Source: Flavobacterium petrolei
GTDB lineage: Bacteria > Bacteroidota > Bacteroidia > Flavobacteriales > Flavobacteriaceae
Assembly: GCF_003314435.2 (NCBI RefSeq)
Contig: NZ_QNVY02000001.1
Span: forward strand, 1,054,001 to 1,118,000
DNA length: 64,000 bases
Direction: 5' to 3'
The notes beneath the pieces were generated by a model. That model saw only the letters and a list, made by a program, of their open reading frames with translations. It was not told the DNA's origin and made no database searches. Both the position numbers and the translations under genes were made by a program. Each line of letters starts with the position of its first letter. Within the stretch, counting starts at the first letter, position 1. This document shows, piece by piece, positions 8,378-16,549 of the stretch.

Positions 8378-8848
8378 ATGGAAACAGCTTACATCAAAAC
8401 GCCTTTAGGAATTGCCACAATCATTGGGGATGAAAATGGAATATCCGTAATTTCAGTTTCGGATAAAGGAGAAATTTCAACTGCAATTCCTGCTGTTTTG
8501 AAAGAAGCCGTAACGCAACTTAATGATTATTTCGAAGGAAAACGAACTGATTTTGACTTTACACTCAATCCAAAAGGAACTGAATTCCAACAAAAAGTCT
8601 GGCAAGGATTGCTCGAAATTCCATTTGGGAAAACCTGTAGTTATATGGATTTATCTAAAAAACTGGGCGATGTCAAAGCCATTCGAGCAGTTGCTTCTGC
8701 TAATGGGAAAAACCCGCTTTGGATTGTTGTTCCTTGTCACAGAGTCATTGGAACAGATGGTTCATTGACCGGTTATGCAGGTGGATTATGGCGAAAGAAA
8801 TGGTTATTAGAACATGAGAATCCAACGAACCAACAAAGTCTATTTTAA
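8378..8848 (+). CDS. ogt: Methylated-DNA--[protein]-cysteine S-methyltransferase
   Basis: 156 aa. Suicide repair protein that moves the alkyl group of O6-alkylguanine to its own cysteine. The active-site motif IVVPCHRVIGTDGSLTGYAGG near residue 120 is complete, as is the upstream helix-turn-helix region (GKTCSYMDLSKKLGDVKAIRAVASANGKNP). No Ada-type N-terminal AdaA domain, so it is the small Ogt/MGMT form. Single gene; copy A of the structured repeat lies upstream. Confidence 0.95.
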   Translation: METAYIKTPLGIATIIGDENGISVISVSDKGEISTAIPAVLKEAVTQLNDYFEGKRTDFDFTLNPKGTEFQQKVWQGLLEIPFGKTCSYMDLSKKLGDVKAIRAVASANGKNPLWIVVPCHRVIGTDGSLTGYAGGLWRKKWLLEHENPTNQQSLF

Positions 8849-8853
8849 AAACA

Positions 8854-8980
8854 GACTTCTTAGATTTTTAGAAGGTTAGACACATTAGATTTCTTTGATT
8901 GTTAGAAATTTAGATTGTCTCAGATTCAAAAAAATCGATCAATTTTACTAATTTAGGTTTTGTATTTAATCTAAGAAGTC
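8854..8980. repeat. 13-bp inverted repeat enclosing TTAGA-type 8-bp periodic tract
   Basis: GACTTCTTAGATT (8854-8866) is exactly complementary to AATCTAAGAAGTC (8968-8980). Inside, TTAGANNN units follow each other at about 8-nt intervals. No gene fits the 155-bp gap between ogt and the exonuclease. Possibly a small non-autonomous element or degenerate repeat. Confidence 0.5.
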
Positions 8981-9003
8981 AAAAAATCTAACAAATCTAG
9001 CTG

Positions 9004-9717
9004 ATGATAGAAAAAATAAACCTCAATAATATCCTGTTTCTCGACATAGAAACTGTTCCGGAAGCCGAAGATTTCAATGCATTAGATGCTGAAATGAAAG
9101 ACCTTTGGGAGCATAAAACCCAATACCAGCGCAAAGACGAATACACGCCGGAGGATTTTTATGATCGTGCGGGAATTTGGGCCGAGTTTGGTAAAATCGT
9201 TTGTATTTCGGTAGGTTATTTTACCATCAAAGGCGATATTCGGAATTTTAGAGTGACTTCTTTCTTTGGAGAAGAAAAGAAAATATTGTTGGATTTCAAT
9301 AATCTCCTGAACAATCATTTCAATCAGCCGCAACATGTTTTGTGTGGTCATAATGCTAAGGAATTTGATATTCCGTTCCTCGCCCGACGAATGATTATCA
9401 ATCAAATCGCCATTCCGAACAAGCTGAACTTATTTGGAAAAAAACCATGGGAAATCCCACATTTGGATACGTTGGAATTGTGGAAATTTGGCGATTACAA
9501 ACATTTTACTTCCTTAAAGTTAATGTGTAAAGTACTTGGAATCCCTTCGCCTAAAGGCGATATCGACGGCAGTCAAGTAGGACATGTTTTTTATGTAGAC
9601 AAGGATATTGATAGAATAGTAACCTATTGCGAGAAAGATACCATTGCCGTGGCACAAATTTTCCTGAGATTACGCAGGGAAGAATTGTTAATTGAGGACG
9701 AGATTATTCACGTGTAA
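9004..9717 (+). CDS. PolB-like predicted 3'-5' exonuclease (DEDD family)
   Basis: 237 aa, stand-alone exonuclease related to the proofreading domain of DNA polymerase B. DEDD motifs: ILFLDIETVPE (Asp14, Glu16), GHNAKEFDIPFLARR for Exo II, and VTYCEKDTIAVAQIFLR for Exo III (DEDDy-like Tyr/Asp). Predicted cytosolic, metal-dependent 3'-5' nuclease acting on DNA ends; its biological role is not established. Starts with ATG after an AT-rich tract, no operon partner visible. Confidence 0.85.
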   Translation: MIEKINLNNILFLDIETVPEAEDFNALDAEMKDLWEHKTQYQRKDEYTPEDFYDRAGIWAEFGKIVCISVGYFTIKGDIRNFRVTSFFGEEKKILLDFNNLLNNHFNQPQHVLCGHNAKEFDIPFLARRMIINQIAIPNKLNLFGKKPWEIPHLDTLELWKFGDYKHFTSLKLMCKVLGIPSPKGDIDGSQVGHVFYVDKDIDRIVTYCEKDTIAVAQIFLRLRREELLIEDEIIHV

Positions 9718-9778
9718 GCATTATATCATTGTTATTGCAATTGATATTGATTTATTACATTTACAAAAATTATAAATT

Positions 9779-11218
9779 ATGGTATTGAGTAGATTCTGGT
9801 TGGTTATTTTTATTTCAGCAATTGTATTTGTAGTGTTTGGTTTGTTTTCTGGAGACAGTTATACCATTGACCACGTTTTGAACGGAAAGAAAGATGATCC
9901 AATTCTGGTTTCGGAGAGATTTGCCGAAGAACTTCCTGCTTTTATAAAAGACAGCATTAAGAAAGCACCAGAAAAAACCATGATTATTAATCGTGATACA
10001 CTAAATGCGGATACAACTTATGTTTTTAAAAACAAAACCGTAAAAATTTACAGTGGTGTTCAAAAATCAGATGGTTTATTGCCAACGTGTAAAAGTACTT
10101 TACTGGATTTAGTCCTTCCACTGATGGCTTATTTGGCTTTTTTCTGTGGATTGATGGAGTTGTTAATTATTTCCGGAGCCTCTGGAAAATTGGCGAAAGC
10201 ATTAAGCCCTGTTTTTGTAAAAGTGTTTCCAAGTATTCCGAAAAACCATCCGTCTATTTCATACATGACCTTGAATTTTGCCGCTAATTTCTTAGGATTA
10301 GATTCTGCCGCAACTCCTTTTGGTCTTAAAGCCATGGAGAGTTTGCAAGAAATAAATCCAGAGAAAGACAAAGCCAGTGATGCGCAAATTATGTTTATGT
10401 GTTTGCATGCTTCAGGACTTACTTTAATCGCTACGTCTATTATAGGATATCGCGCTGCGGCAAATGCCAGCAATCCAGCGGATGTGATGTTGCCATGTAT
10501 TATCACTTCTTTTATTGGTACTATAGCCGCCTTTTTAATTGTAGGAATCAAACAAAGAATCAATTTCAAAAGTGCTTCTCTGGTTATTGTATTGATGGTT
10601 TTAATAGCTGCTATTGTTGGTTTGTTGATGTATGTCAATCATTTGGATTTAATTGGAAAAAACTATTTTACTTCTAATCTTTCGGCTTTAATATTAATCG
10701 GAATCATTGCTTTTACATTGATCTTTTCTTTTATTCATGAGAAAAAATTTACTGAAGCATCTACTACAGTTTTTGAAAGCTTTGTAGTGGGAGCCAATAA
10801 TGGTGTGAAAACGGGAGTGACTATTTTTCCTTATGTTTTGGGAATGCTGGTTGCTATTTCTTTATTTAGAAACAGTGGTTTATTTGAAATTATTAGCAAT
10901 TGGATCGCTTTCATTTTTTCTAATATGGGAGTAAGTAAGGAAATCACGGATGCTTTACCGGTTGCGTTACTTCGTCCTTTTAGTTCTGCCGGATCAAGAG
11001 GGTTTTTGATTGACTCGATGAATACTTTTGGAGCGGATTCCTTAACGGCAAGATTGAGCAGTATTTTTCAATGTAGTGCCGAAAGTACTTTTTATGTGAT
11101 AGCCGTTTATTTTGGTTCTGTAAATATTAAAAACACACGTTATGCACTAGGAACCATGCTTGTCGTAGATTTAATCTGTGTGATTACTGCGATTTTTGTG
11201 GCGACTTGGTTTTTTTAA
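9779..11218 (+). CDS. Nucleoside-recognition (Gate/SpmA-SpmB-like) membrane protein
   Basis: 479 aa multi-spanning inner-membrane protein. An N-terminal helix is followed by a ~75-residue periplasmic stretch, then two Gate-type halves: one around LGLDSAATPFGLKAMESLQ and one around PFSSAGSRGFLIDSM. This architecture is the fused SpmA+SpmB form found in Bacteroidota. The Gate domain is shared with nucleoside transporters and FeoB; in spore formers SpmA/SpmB affect spore dehydration, but no such function applies here and the substrate is unknown. Single gene; 403 bp of non-coding DNA follows. Confidence 0.8.
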   Translation: MVLSRFWLVIFISAIVFVVFGLFSGDSYTIDHVLNGKKDDPILVSERFAEELPAFIKDSIKKAPEKTMIINRDTLNADTTYVFKNKTVKIYSGVQKSDGLLPTCKSTLLDLVLPLMAYLAFFCGLMELLIISGASGKLAKALSPVFVKVFPSIPKNHPSISYMTLNFAANFLGLDSAATPFGLKAMESLQEINPEKDKASDAQIMFMCLHASGLTLIATSIIGYRAAANASNPADVMLPCIITSFIGTIAAFLIVGIKQRINFKSASLVIVLMVLIAAIVGLLMYVNHLDLIGKNYFTSNLSALILIGIIAFTLIFSFIHEKKFTEASTTVFESFVVGANNGVKTGVTIFPYVLGMLVAISLFRNSGLFEIISNWIAFIFSNMGVSKEITDALPVALLRPFSSAGSRGFLIDSMNTFGADSLTARLSSIFQCSAESTFYVIAVYFGSVNIKNTRYALGTMLVVDLICVITAIFVATWFF

Positions 11219-11621
11219 CATATTAGCTTGTGCTAATAATGATTAATGAAGTGCAATTTTCTAAGCTTTATGTTACTTCAGTCAATGATTCATTATTTTG
11301 GCATGAATATGTCAATAATTAAAGGAGAGGAATAAAATAAATTTTAGACCTATTAAGCTTTTTTTTAAATTTTTGAATCCCATAAATTTTTGGGATGGAC
11401 ATTTTCAAAGGGAACGAATAATTATTTTGATGAAAAGAAGTAAAATTGTAATACCCCGTTTGTTTGAGATGAATTTCAGGTCTTTCAAGTTATTTTAGCT
11501 TGTTTGTAAAAGAGATTTATCATTTAACTTTAAGTGGTTTATCAAAAAAATGCCTCCAATTAGTATCTAACTTTTGGAGGCATTACTTTTAAAAACATTT
11601 TGTTATTACTATAAATGAGAA
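11219..11621. other. Non-coding stretch between convergent genes
   Basis: 403 bp between two genes that converge. It holds a small ATTAGC/GCTAAT stem right after the upstream gene, an ATCCCA/TGGGAT hairpin around 11377-11396 without a T-tract, and the strong terminator of the M4 protease at its far end. No credible reading frame or RNA gene was seen. Confidence 0.6.
11544..11582 (-). terminator. Rho-independent terminator of the M4 protease gene
   Basis: 9-bp stem TGCCTCCAA / TTGGAGGCA (11551-11582) followed on the minus strand by seven T (11550-11544). Confidence 0.9.
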
Positions 11622-14369
11622 TTATTTTTTAAGGAATTTTTTAGTTACTGTTTTTTCCTCATCCTTTACTTCAAAAATATATACTCCAGATTTAAAATTA
11701 GAAACATTAATCTCATTTTCTGTAAGATTTCCAGTTTTTATTTCTTGTCCAATCATGTTGTAAATTCTGTAAGTTGCCTTATTTGTAACATTCATTGAAA
11801 CATTTAATACGCTTTCTACCGGGTTTGGATATAAATTTAATGATAGAACATCATTATCAATACTTAGTGCGGTTGTTTCAATAGTTGAAGATGCCGTGAT
11901 ATTGACGTTATAATCTTCAACTTGACCATAACTTAGAGTTTCGCAGGAAGTTGGAATTCCGTTATATTTCATAGAGACTCTCATTCTTGTTAGTCCCAAT
12001 GCCGCAGTAGCAGGAATAGTTATTGTACCCGTTGCTGGTGTCACTTTCGATGCTGCTTTTGAAAACACCAATTCTCCAGCATCTGTAAATAATCCGTTTT
12101 TGTTGTAATCTATCCACACAGCATAACCTTCAGAATAAACTGTTGATGTCCAGGATGGTGTAATCGTGATAGCTTGTGAAGAACCTCTAGACAAATTTGT
12201 AGAAAGCGAAGTGAAATTTTCGTATCCCGCCGTACCAGTTGAGGTGTTGTTTATAGTTCCTAAAACTAGTTTGGCAATTTTTTCACCAGAAGTGTTATTG
12301 CTTGTGGAATTACAGTAAGTTATTGTGGATGCACTGGTTGTTACAGCAACGGCATTACTTGCAACAGATAAGTTTCCGGCAGCATCTTTTGCTTTTACGG
12401 TGAAAGTATAAGCAGTGCTGGCCGATAATCCTGTTGCAGAATAAGTTAATCCTGTTACGGTTGTCACCAAAGTTGCTCCGTTATAAATTGAATATCCGGT
12501 AACGGCAACATTATCTGTAGCAGCAGTCCATGATAAATTTGTAGAAGATGAAGTTGTTGCTGCAGCTGTTAAGTTAGCCGGTGCTGTTGGTGCAACTGTA
12601 TCGGTGGAGCCGGAATAAGCGGCCCCAACACCTACTGCGTAAAATGCATTTGTAGTGGCAATTACTTCGGCAGAACCTGCTCCATAGAGCTCTATTGCTG
12701 ATTGAATTCCAAATGTTCTTGCATTCGCAAAAGTGGAGTTGGCCGATAGGTAAACGCTTTCTAGTCTGTAAGCAATTTTTGCTGCTTTATCGATAGTAAT
12801 TCCGATAACATTGTATGAACTTCCAATGTCATTTGTTCCTGTTTTCCCAACAGATAAAATATAAAACCAATGGTTTAAAACACCGCTATTGGTATGAACA
12901 CCACAATAATCATTTGTTTGAGTTGGTGTGCCACAATTAATGACTTTCCAGTTTGTTCCTCCATAGGTGTCAGGTTGACCTTCTAATTTTGGATTACTCA
13001 TCGAACGCAAAGCTGTTTTACCAGATCTTCTTTCAATATCCTCACCAATTAACCAGGTAGATTTTGCAGGTGCTGCAAAATATTCAACACAAGCTCCCCA
13101 AATATCAGAAAACCCTTCGTTCATGGCTCCTGATTCTCTCTGATAGGCCAGATTTGCTGTTTTTTCACATACTGCATGTCCTATTTCATGTGCTGCTACG
13201 TCCAGAGAAGTTAGAATGTCAAAGTACGTTCCGCTTCCGTCACCATACGTCATTACACTTCCATTCCAGTATGCATTGTCATATGCATTATCAAAGTGAA
13301 CATAACTTTTTATGATGGCGCCAGCATTGTCATAACTGTTTCTGGCATGTTTGGCTGAAAAGTAGTCGTATGTTTTTTCTGCACCCCAATGCGCATCAAG
13401 AGCACCGTTATCTTTGTTTGTATTGTCAAATTCAGCTGCAGTCCAGTTATTATCAACATCTGTAAAGTTAACCGCTGCTGTGTAGCTGGTTCCTTTTTTC
13501 ATGTTGAAAGTGTTTATTCCGTTACCACGCGTATTGTCAGATAGAATATAAGACGAACCGCTCAATGCCGTTTGAATGGTTTGTGCGCTGCTATAACGAG
13601 TTGCTGCATTTGCGGCAACAAATAGTGACTTTTCTATTCTTCCATCTGATTTTTCAGCAAGGTTATGGTTTCCATGGCTGTATTCGCCTAAGTGCTTTAT
13701 GGTTGCATTATAGAATACTATTTCTCCAGTTAAAGCGTCAACATATACATCACCTCGACTTACCGGATTAGTGGCGTAAATGTCAAATTTATAGACTAAT
13801 CGAATGTCGTTGTTTTTTTTGCTAGACTTGTCGTCATCCATCATTGGAAGTAAAACCAATTCACCAGCAGGTTTTGTGTAATCAATAGCAGCCGCTTCTA
13901 ATGGTTTTTCCCAAAGATATTCTTTTGCTCCAATTTGAGAAATTGCTTTAGTAAGAGCTTGTTCATAGGTCAGACCTGGATTGGTGTTAACGTCTTCCAG
14001 TTGGTAAAACTCTCCATTCATCGATTCTAATTTTGACTTTTTCGAATGCAATGAATACGTTGAAAATTCTACTTTTAATCCTTTATGGAATAGTTGAAAT
14101 TTTTCATGCAGAAAACCCAAGTCGTCTGTTTCAGTTTTAACTTTTGAAAAATTTGAATTTTCTTTCAGTCCTAATTGCTCTTTTAGTACTTTTTGAGAAT
14201 CTGAAGTCTTGTAGATAGACTTTTCGCTAAAAAGGATTAAAGTAGGTTCTCCTTTTTCATCTGTGATTTTCTGCTTTACATTTTTGTCAATTTCTTGGGC
14301 ATTTGTTTCCAATGCGAGAAAAGAAACGGAAGCGAAGAGCACAATCTTTCCGAGTAATTTTGTTTTCAT
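11622..14369 (-). CDS. Secreted M4-family (thermolysin-like) metalloprotease with T9SS sorting domain
   Basis: 915 aa. Signal peptide (about 1-24), FTP/PepSY inhibitory propeptide, then the M4 catalytic domain with HEIGH at 394-398 and the third zinc ligand Glu418 in MNEGFSD. After it come a fibronectin type III domain (TAPANLTAAATTSSSTNLSW onwards), a GEVED-type domain (WIDYNKNGLFTDAGE), and a C-terminal type-A T9SS sorting domain (LSLNLYPNPVES ... KFLKK). Predicted to be exported by Sec, then across the outer membrane by the type IX system, with the tail cleaved. Likely an extracellular protein-degrading enzyme. Followed by a clear terminator, so a single-gene unit. Confidence 0.95.
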   Translation of the reverse strand: MKTKLLGKIVLFASVSFLALETNAQEIDKNVKQKITDEKGEPTLILFSEKSIYKTSDSQKVLKEQLGLKENSNFSKVKTETDDLGFLHEKFQLFHKGLKVEFSTYSLHSKKSKLESMNGEFYQLEDVNTNPGLTYEQALTKAISQIGAKEYLWEKPLEAAAIDYTKPAGELVLLPMMDDDKSSKKNNDIRLVYKFDIYATNPVSRGDVYVDALTGEIVFYNATIKHLGEYSHGNHNLAEKSDGRIEKSLFVAANAATRYSSAQTIQTALSGSSYILSDNTRGNGINTFNMKKGTSYTAAVNFTDVDNNWTAAEFDNTNKDNGALDAHWGAEKTYDYFSAKHARNSYDNAGAIIKSYVHFDNAYDNAYWNGSVMTYGDGSGTYFDILTSLDVAAHEIGHAVCEKTANLAYQRESGAMNEGFSDIWGACVEYFAAPAKSTWLIGEDIERRSGKTALRSMSNPKLEGQPDTYGGTNWKVINCGTPTQTNDYCGVHTNSGVLNHWFYILSVGKTGTNDIGSSYNVIGITIDKAAKIAYRLESVYLSANSTFANARTFGIQSAIELYGAGSAEVIATTNAFYAVGVGAAYSGSTDTVAPTAPANLTAAATTSSSTNLSWTAATDNVAVTGYSIYNGATLVTTVTGLTYSATGLSASTAYTFTVKAKDAAGNLSVASNAVAVTTSASTITYCNSTSNNTSGEKIAKLVLGTINNTSTGTAGYENFTSLSTNLSRGSSQAITITPSWTSTVYSEGYAVWIDYNKNGLFTDAGELVFSKAASKVTPATGTITIPATAALGLTRMRVSMKYNGIPTSCETLSYGQVEDYNVNITASSTIETTALSIDNDVLSLNLYPNPVESVLNVSMNVTNKATYRIYNMIGQEIKTGNLTENEINVSNFKSGVYIFEVKDEEKTVTKKFLKK

Positions 14370-14513
14370 GTGGTATAGTTTTGGTTAATTTCAGATTGTA
14401 AAATTATTTATTTATTGGAGTTTAATTTTACGGTTTTACCACACTTTTTTTAAAAATGTTCATTTTTTTTGTTAAAATAGATTACTATATTCTTTCTTAT
14501 TATTAAAATAAAC

Positions 14514-14540
14514 AAAAAAAGGCAACTCTTTTGAGTTGCC
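14514..14540 (-). terminator. Rho-independent terminator of scoB
   Basis: GGCAACTC / GAGTTGCC stem at 14521-14540 followed on the minus strand by seven T (14520-14514). Confidence 0.9.
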
Positions 14541-14561
14541 TTTACTATTGATATATGATTT

Positions 14562-15221
14562 TTAATCAATAACCATCTCCGGAATCTCGCCTTCAATAAT
14601 TAAATCAGCTTCAGTAGAAGCGATGATATGTTCAACGGTTACACCTGGAGCACGTTCCAATAATTTGAAACCTTGCGGTGTTATTTCTAAAACGGCTAAT
14701 TCTGTTACTACTTTTTTAACGCAACCCACGCCGGTCAATGGTAGCGTACATTTTTTAAGTATCTTAGATTCTCCGGCTTTGTTAACGTGCATCATGGCTA
14801 CAATAATATTCTCGGCAGAAGCCACTAAGTCCATTGCGCCTCCCATTCCTTTTACCATTTTACCAGGGATTTTCCAGTTGGCAATATCACCGTTTTCGGC
14901 AACTTCCATCGCGCCAAGGATTGTTAAGTCAACATGTTGTCCGCGAATCATTCCAAAACTGAATGCCGAGTCAAAGAAACTTGCTCCGGGCAAAGTGGTG
15001 ATGGTTTGTTTTCCTGCGTTGATTAAATCAGCATCTTCATCGCCTTCAAAAGGGAATGGACCCATACCGAGAATTCCGTTTTCGCTCTGAAATTCAACGT
15101 CAATTCCTTCTGGAATATAATTAGCTACTAATGTTGGAATTCCGATTCCGAGATTCACATAATAGTTGTGTTTTAACTCTTTCGCAATACGTTTTGCAAT
15201 TTGATTTTTATCTAAAGCCAT
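14562..15221 (-). CDS. scoB: 3-oxoacid (acetoacetate) CoA-transferase subunit B
   Basis: 219 aa. With ScoA forms the enzyme that moves CoA from succinyl-CoA to acetoacetate, in ketone-body, short-chain acid and branched amino acid catabolism. The catalytic glutamate is Glu47 in EFQSENGILGMGP; KMVKGMGGAMDLV and CTLPLTGVGCVKKVVTELAV are further family blocks. Usual length. Normally directly adjacent to scoA, but here a four-helix-bundle gene sits between them. Has its own terminator. Confidence 0.95.
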   Translation of the reverse strand: MALDKNQIAKRIAKELKHNYYVNLGIGIPTLVANYIPEGIDVEFQSENGILGMGPFPFEGDEDADLINAGKQTITTLPGASFFDSAFSFGMIRGQHVDLTILGAMEVAENGDIANWKIPGKMVKGMGGAMDLVASAENIIVAMMHVNKAGESKILKKCTLPLTGVGCVKKVVTELAVLEITPQGFKLLERAPGVTVEHIIASTEADLIIEGEIPEMVID

Positions 15222-15272
15222 TTCTTAATGTATCAATTTATGAATGTAACAATATATCAATTTTGAAAATTG

Positions 15273-15620
15273 TTACTTATTATTTTTACTAGTGCTTAGG
15301 ATTTTGTAAACTATTAATCCTAATTCATTAATTTGAATTTTTAAGCTTTCATCAAAAGGATATGAGGATGCTTTTTCACAAAGCAAAAGCCAGTATTTTG
15401 TTTCCTCTAGTTCTTTGGCTGCAATCTTAATTTTATGAATAAAATCCGCTCTGCTTTCGGCATTTTGTGCTTCATGAATATTAGCGCCTATACTTGTTCC
15501 TGACTTTAATAGTTGATTAGCAATAATAAATTTGCGTTTATTTTCTAATATTTCACAAAAAGCTATAATATCTAATGCAAAATCAATGGATTTAGTGACA
15601 ACAATATTCTCTTTATCCAT
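15273..15620 (-). CDS. Four-helix-bundle protein (23S rRNA intervening-sequence / S23 family)
   Basis: 115 aa, small helical protein with the family signature LLKSGTSIGANIHEAQNAES and a C-terminal EETKYWLLLCEKA helix. The family was first seen in intervening sequences of 23S rRNA genes, and a relative (Avd) works in diversity-generating retroelements; most copies, like this one, are stand-alone and of unknown function. No reverse transcriptase or variable repeat is nearby. It lies between scoA and scoB on the same strand and is flanked on both sides by an AT-rich tract with about 8-nt CAATnTA periodicity, suggesting insertion into the scoAB operon. Confidence 0.85.
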   Translation of the reverse strand: MDKENIVVTKSIDFALDIIAFCEILENKRKFIIANQLLKSGTSIGANIHEAQNAESRADFIHKIKIAAKELEETKYWLLLCEKASSYPFDESLKIQINELGLIVYKILSTSKNNK

Positions 15621-15658
15621 TTTTTATTAATTGTTATATTGGAAAATTGCTAAATTGT

Positions 15659-16360
15659 TTAATTTTTTGCACGAACCGTTCTTTGTTCAATTCTTTTCTC
15701 ATATTTCACACCTTGAAAAATTCTATTTACAAGTATTCCGGGAATATGAATTTCGTTTGGATCTAAACTTCCTGCAGGCAATAATTCTTCTACTTCGGCG
15801 ATGGTTATTTTTGCTGCTCCGGCCATGCAAGGGTTGAAGTTTCTTGCAGTTCCTTTGAAAACTAGGTTTCCGGCTTCGTCACCTTTCCATGCTTTTACGA
15901 TGGCAAAATCAGCGTTAAAAGCGTGTTCCATAACATGCATTTTTCCATTGAATTCGCGGACTTCTTTCCCTTCGGCTACTTCAGTGCCGTAACCGGCTGG
16001 AGTGAAAAAAGCGGGAATTCCTGCTTGTGCCGCACGACAACGTTCTGCTAAAGTTCCTTGAGGAATAAGATCCACTTCGAGTTCTCCTGAAAGCATTTGG
16101 CGTTCAAATTCGGCATTTTCGCCTACATAAGAAGAAATCATTTTTTTGATTTGGCGCTTTTGCAAAAGCAGTCCAAGACCAAAATCATCAACACCTGCAT
16201 TGTTTGAAATACACGTTAAATTCGTAGTTTCTTTATTTACTAATTCAGCGATGGAATTTTCTGGAATACCACATAATCCGAAACCGCCAAGCATAATAGT
16301 CATCCCGTTTTCAATTCCTTGAAGGGCTTCCTGAACGTTATTTACTTTTTTGTTAATCAT
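15659..16360 (-). CDS. scoA: 3-oxoacid (acetoacetate) CoA-transferase subunit A
   Basis: 233 aa alpha subunit of succinyl-CoA:acetoacetate CoA-transferase. Family blocks: [16 protein letters not shown] near the N-terminus (the glycine-rich CoA-transferase signature), [15 protein letters not shown], and [14 protein letters not shown]. The partner subunit ScoB lies 438 nt downstream past the inserted gene. Start ATG at 16360 is well supported. Upstream is copy B of the structured repeat and the 3' end of the PBP1A gene. Confidence 0.95.
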   Translation of the reverse strand: MINKKVNNVQEALQGIENGMTIMLGGFGLCGIPENSIAELVNKETTNLTCISNNAGVDDFGLGLLLQKRQIKKMISSYVGENAEFERQMLSGELEVDLIPQGTLAERCRAAQAGIPAFFTPAGYGTEVAEGKEVREFNGKMHVMEHAFNADFAIVKAWKGDEAGNLVFKGTARNFNPCMAGAAKITIAEVEELLPAGSLDPNEIHIPGILVNRIFQGVKYEKRIEQRTVRAKN

Positions 16361-16457
16361 AAAAATGAGTTGCTATTTGTCGAATTTTATTTAAAGAAGA
16401 AGTAAGTCTGTTTGTAATACTATGAACAACAGAATTTGAATTTGAGAACCAAAGCCC

Positions 16458-16538
16458 TAGCCCAGATAAAAGCGACATCCTTTCTGGTCCTGATTTTTTC
16501 AGGATCAGAAAGATATAGCGGTTAGCTGGATTAGCTCC
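16458..16538 (+). repeat. Dispersed structured repeat, copy B
   Basis: Begins TAGCCCAGATAAAAGCGACA, contains a strong internal hairpin (TTTCTGGTCCTGA / TCAGGATCAGAAA) and ends with AGCTGGATTAGCTCC. Lies just after the end of the PBP1A gene, on the opposite strand. Confidence 0.8.
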
Positions 16539-16549
16539 AGATGAAAATT

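Noticed and set aside
10129-10638. 169-codon minus-strand frame opposite the nucleoside-recognition gene
   Set aside because: Antisense shadow with Ala/Ile/Lys-rich pattern and no independent start context.
11374-11400. Terminator behind the nucleoside-recognition gene (ATCCCA/TGGGAT hairpin)
   Set aside because: Stem is short, about 160 nt past the stop and lacks a T-tract.
14623-15090. 155-codon plus-strand reading frame opposite scoB
   Set aside because: Lies fully inside scoB on the other strand, composition is that of an antisense shadow (Ser/Pro/Ile-rich), no promoter box or family match.
15273-15620. Avd component of a diversity-generating retroelement
   Set aside because: No reverse transcriptase, template or variable repeat within reach; treated as a stand-alone four-helix-bundle protein.
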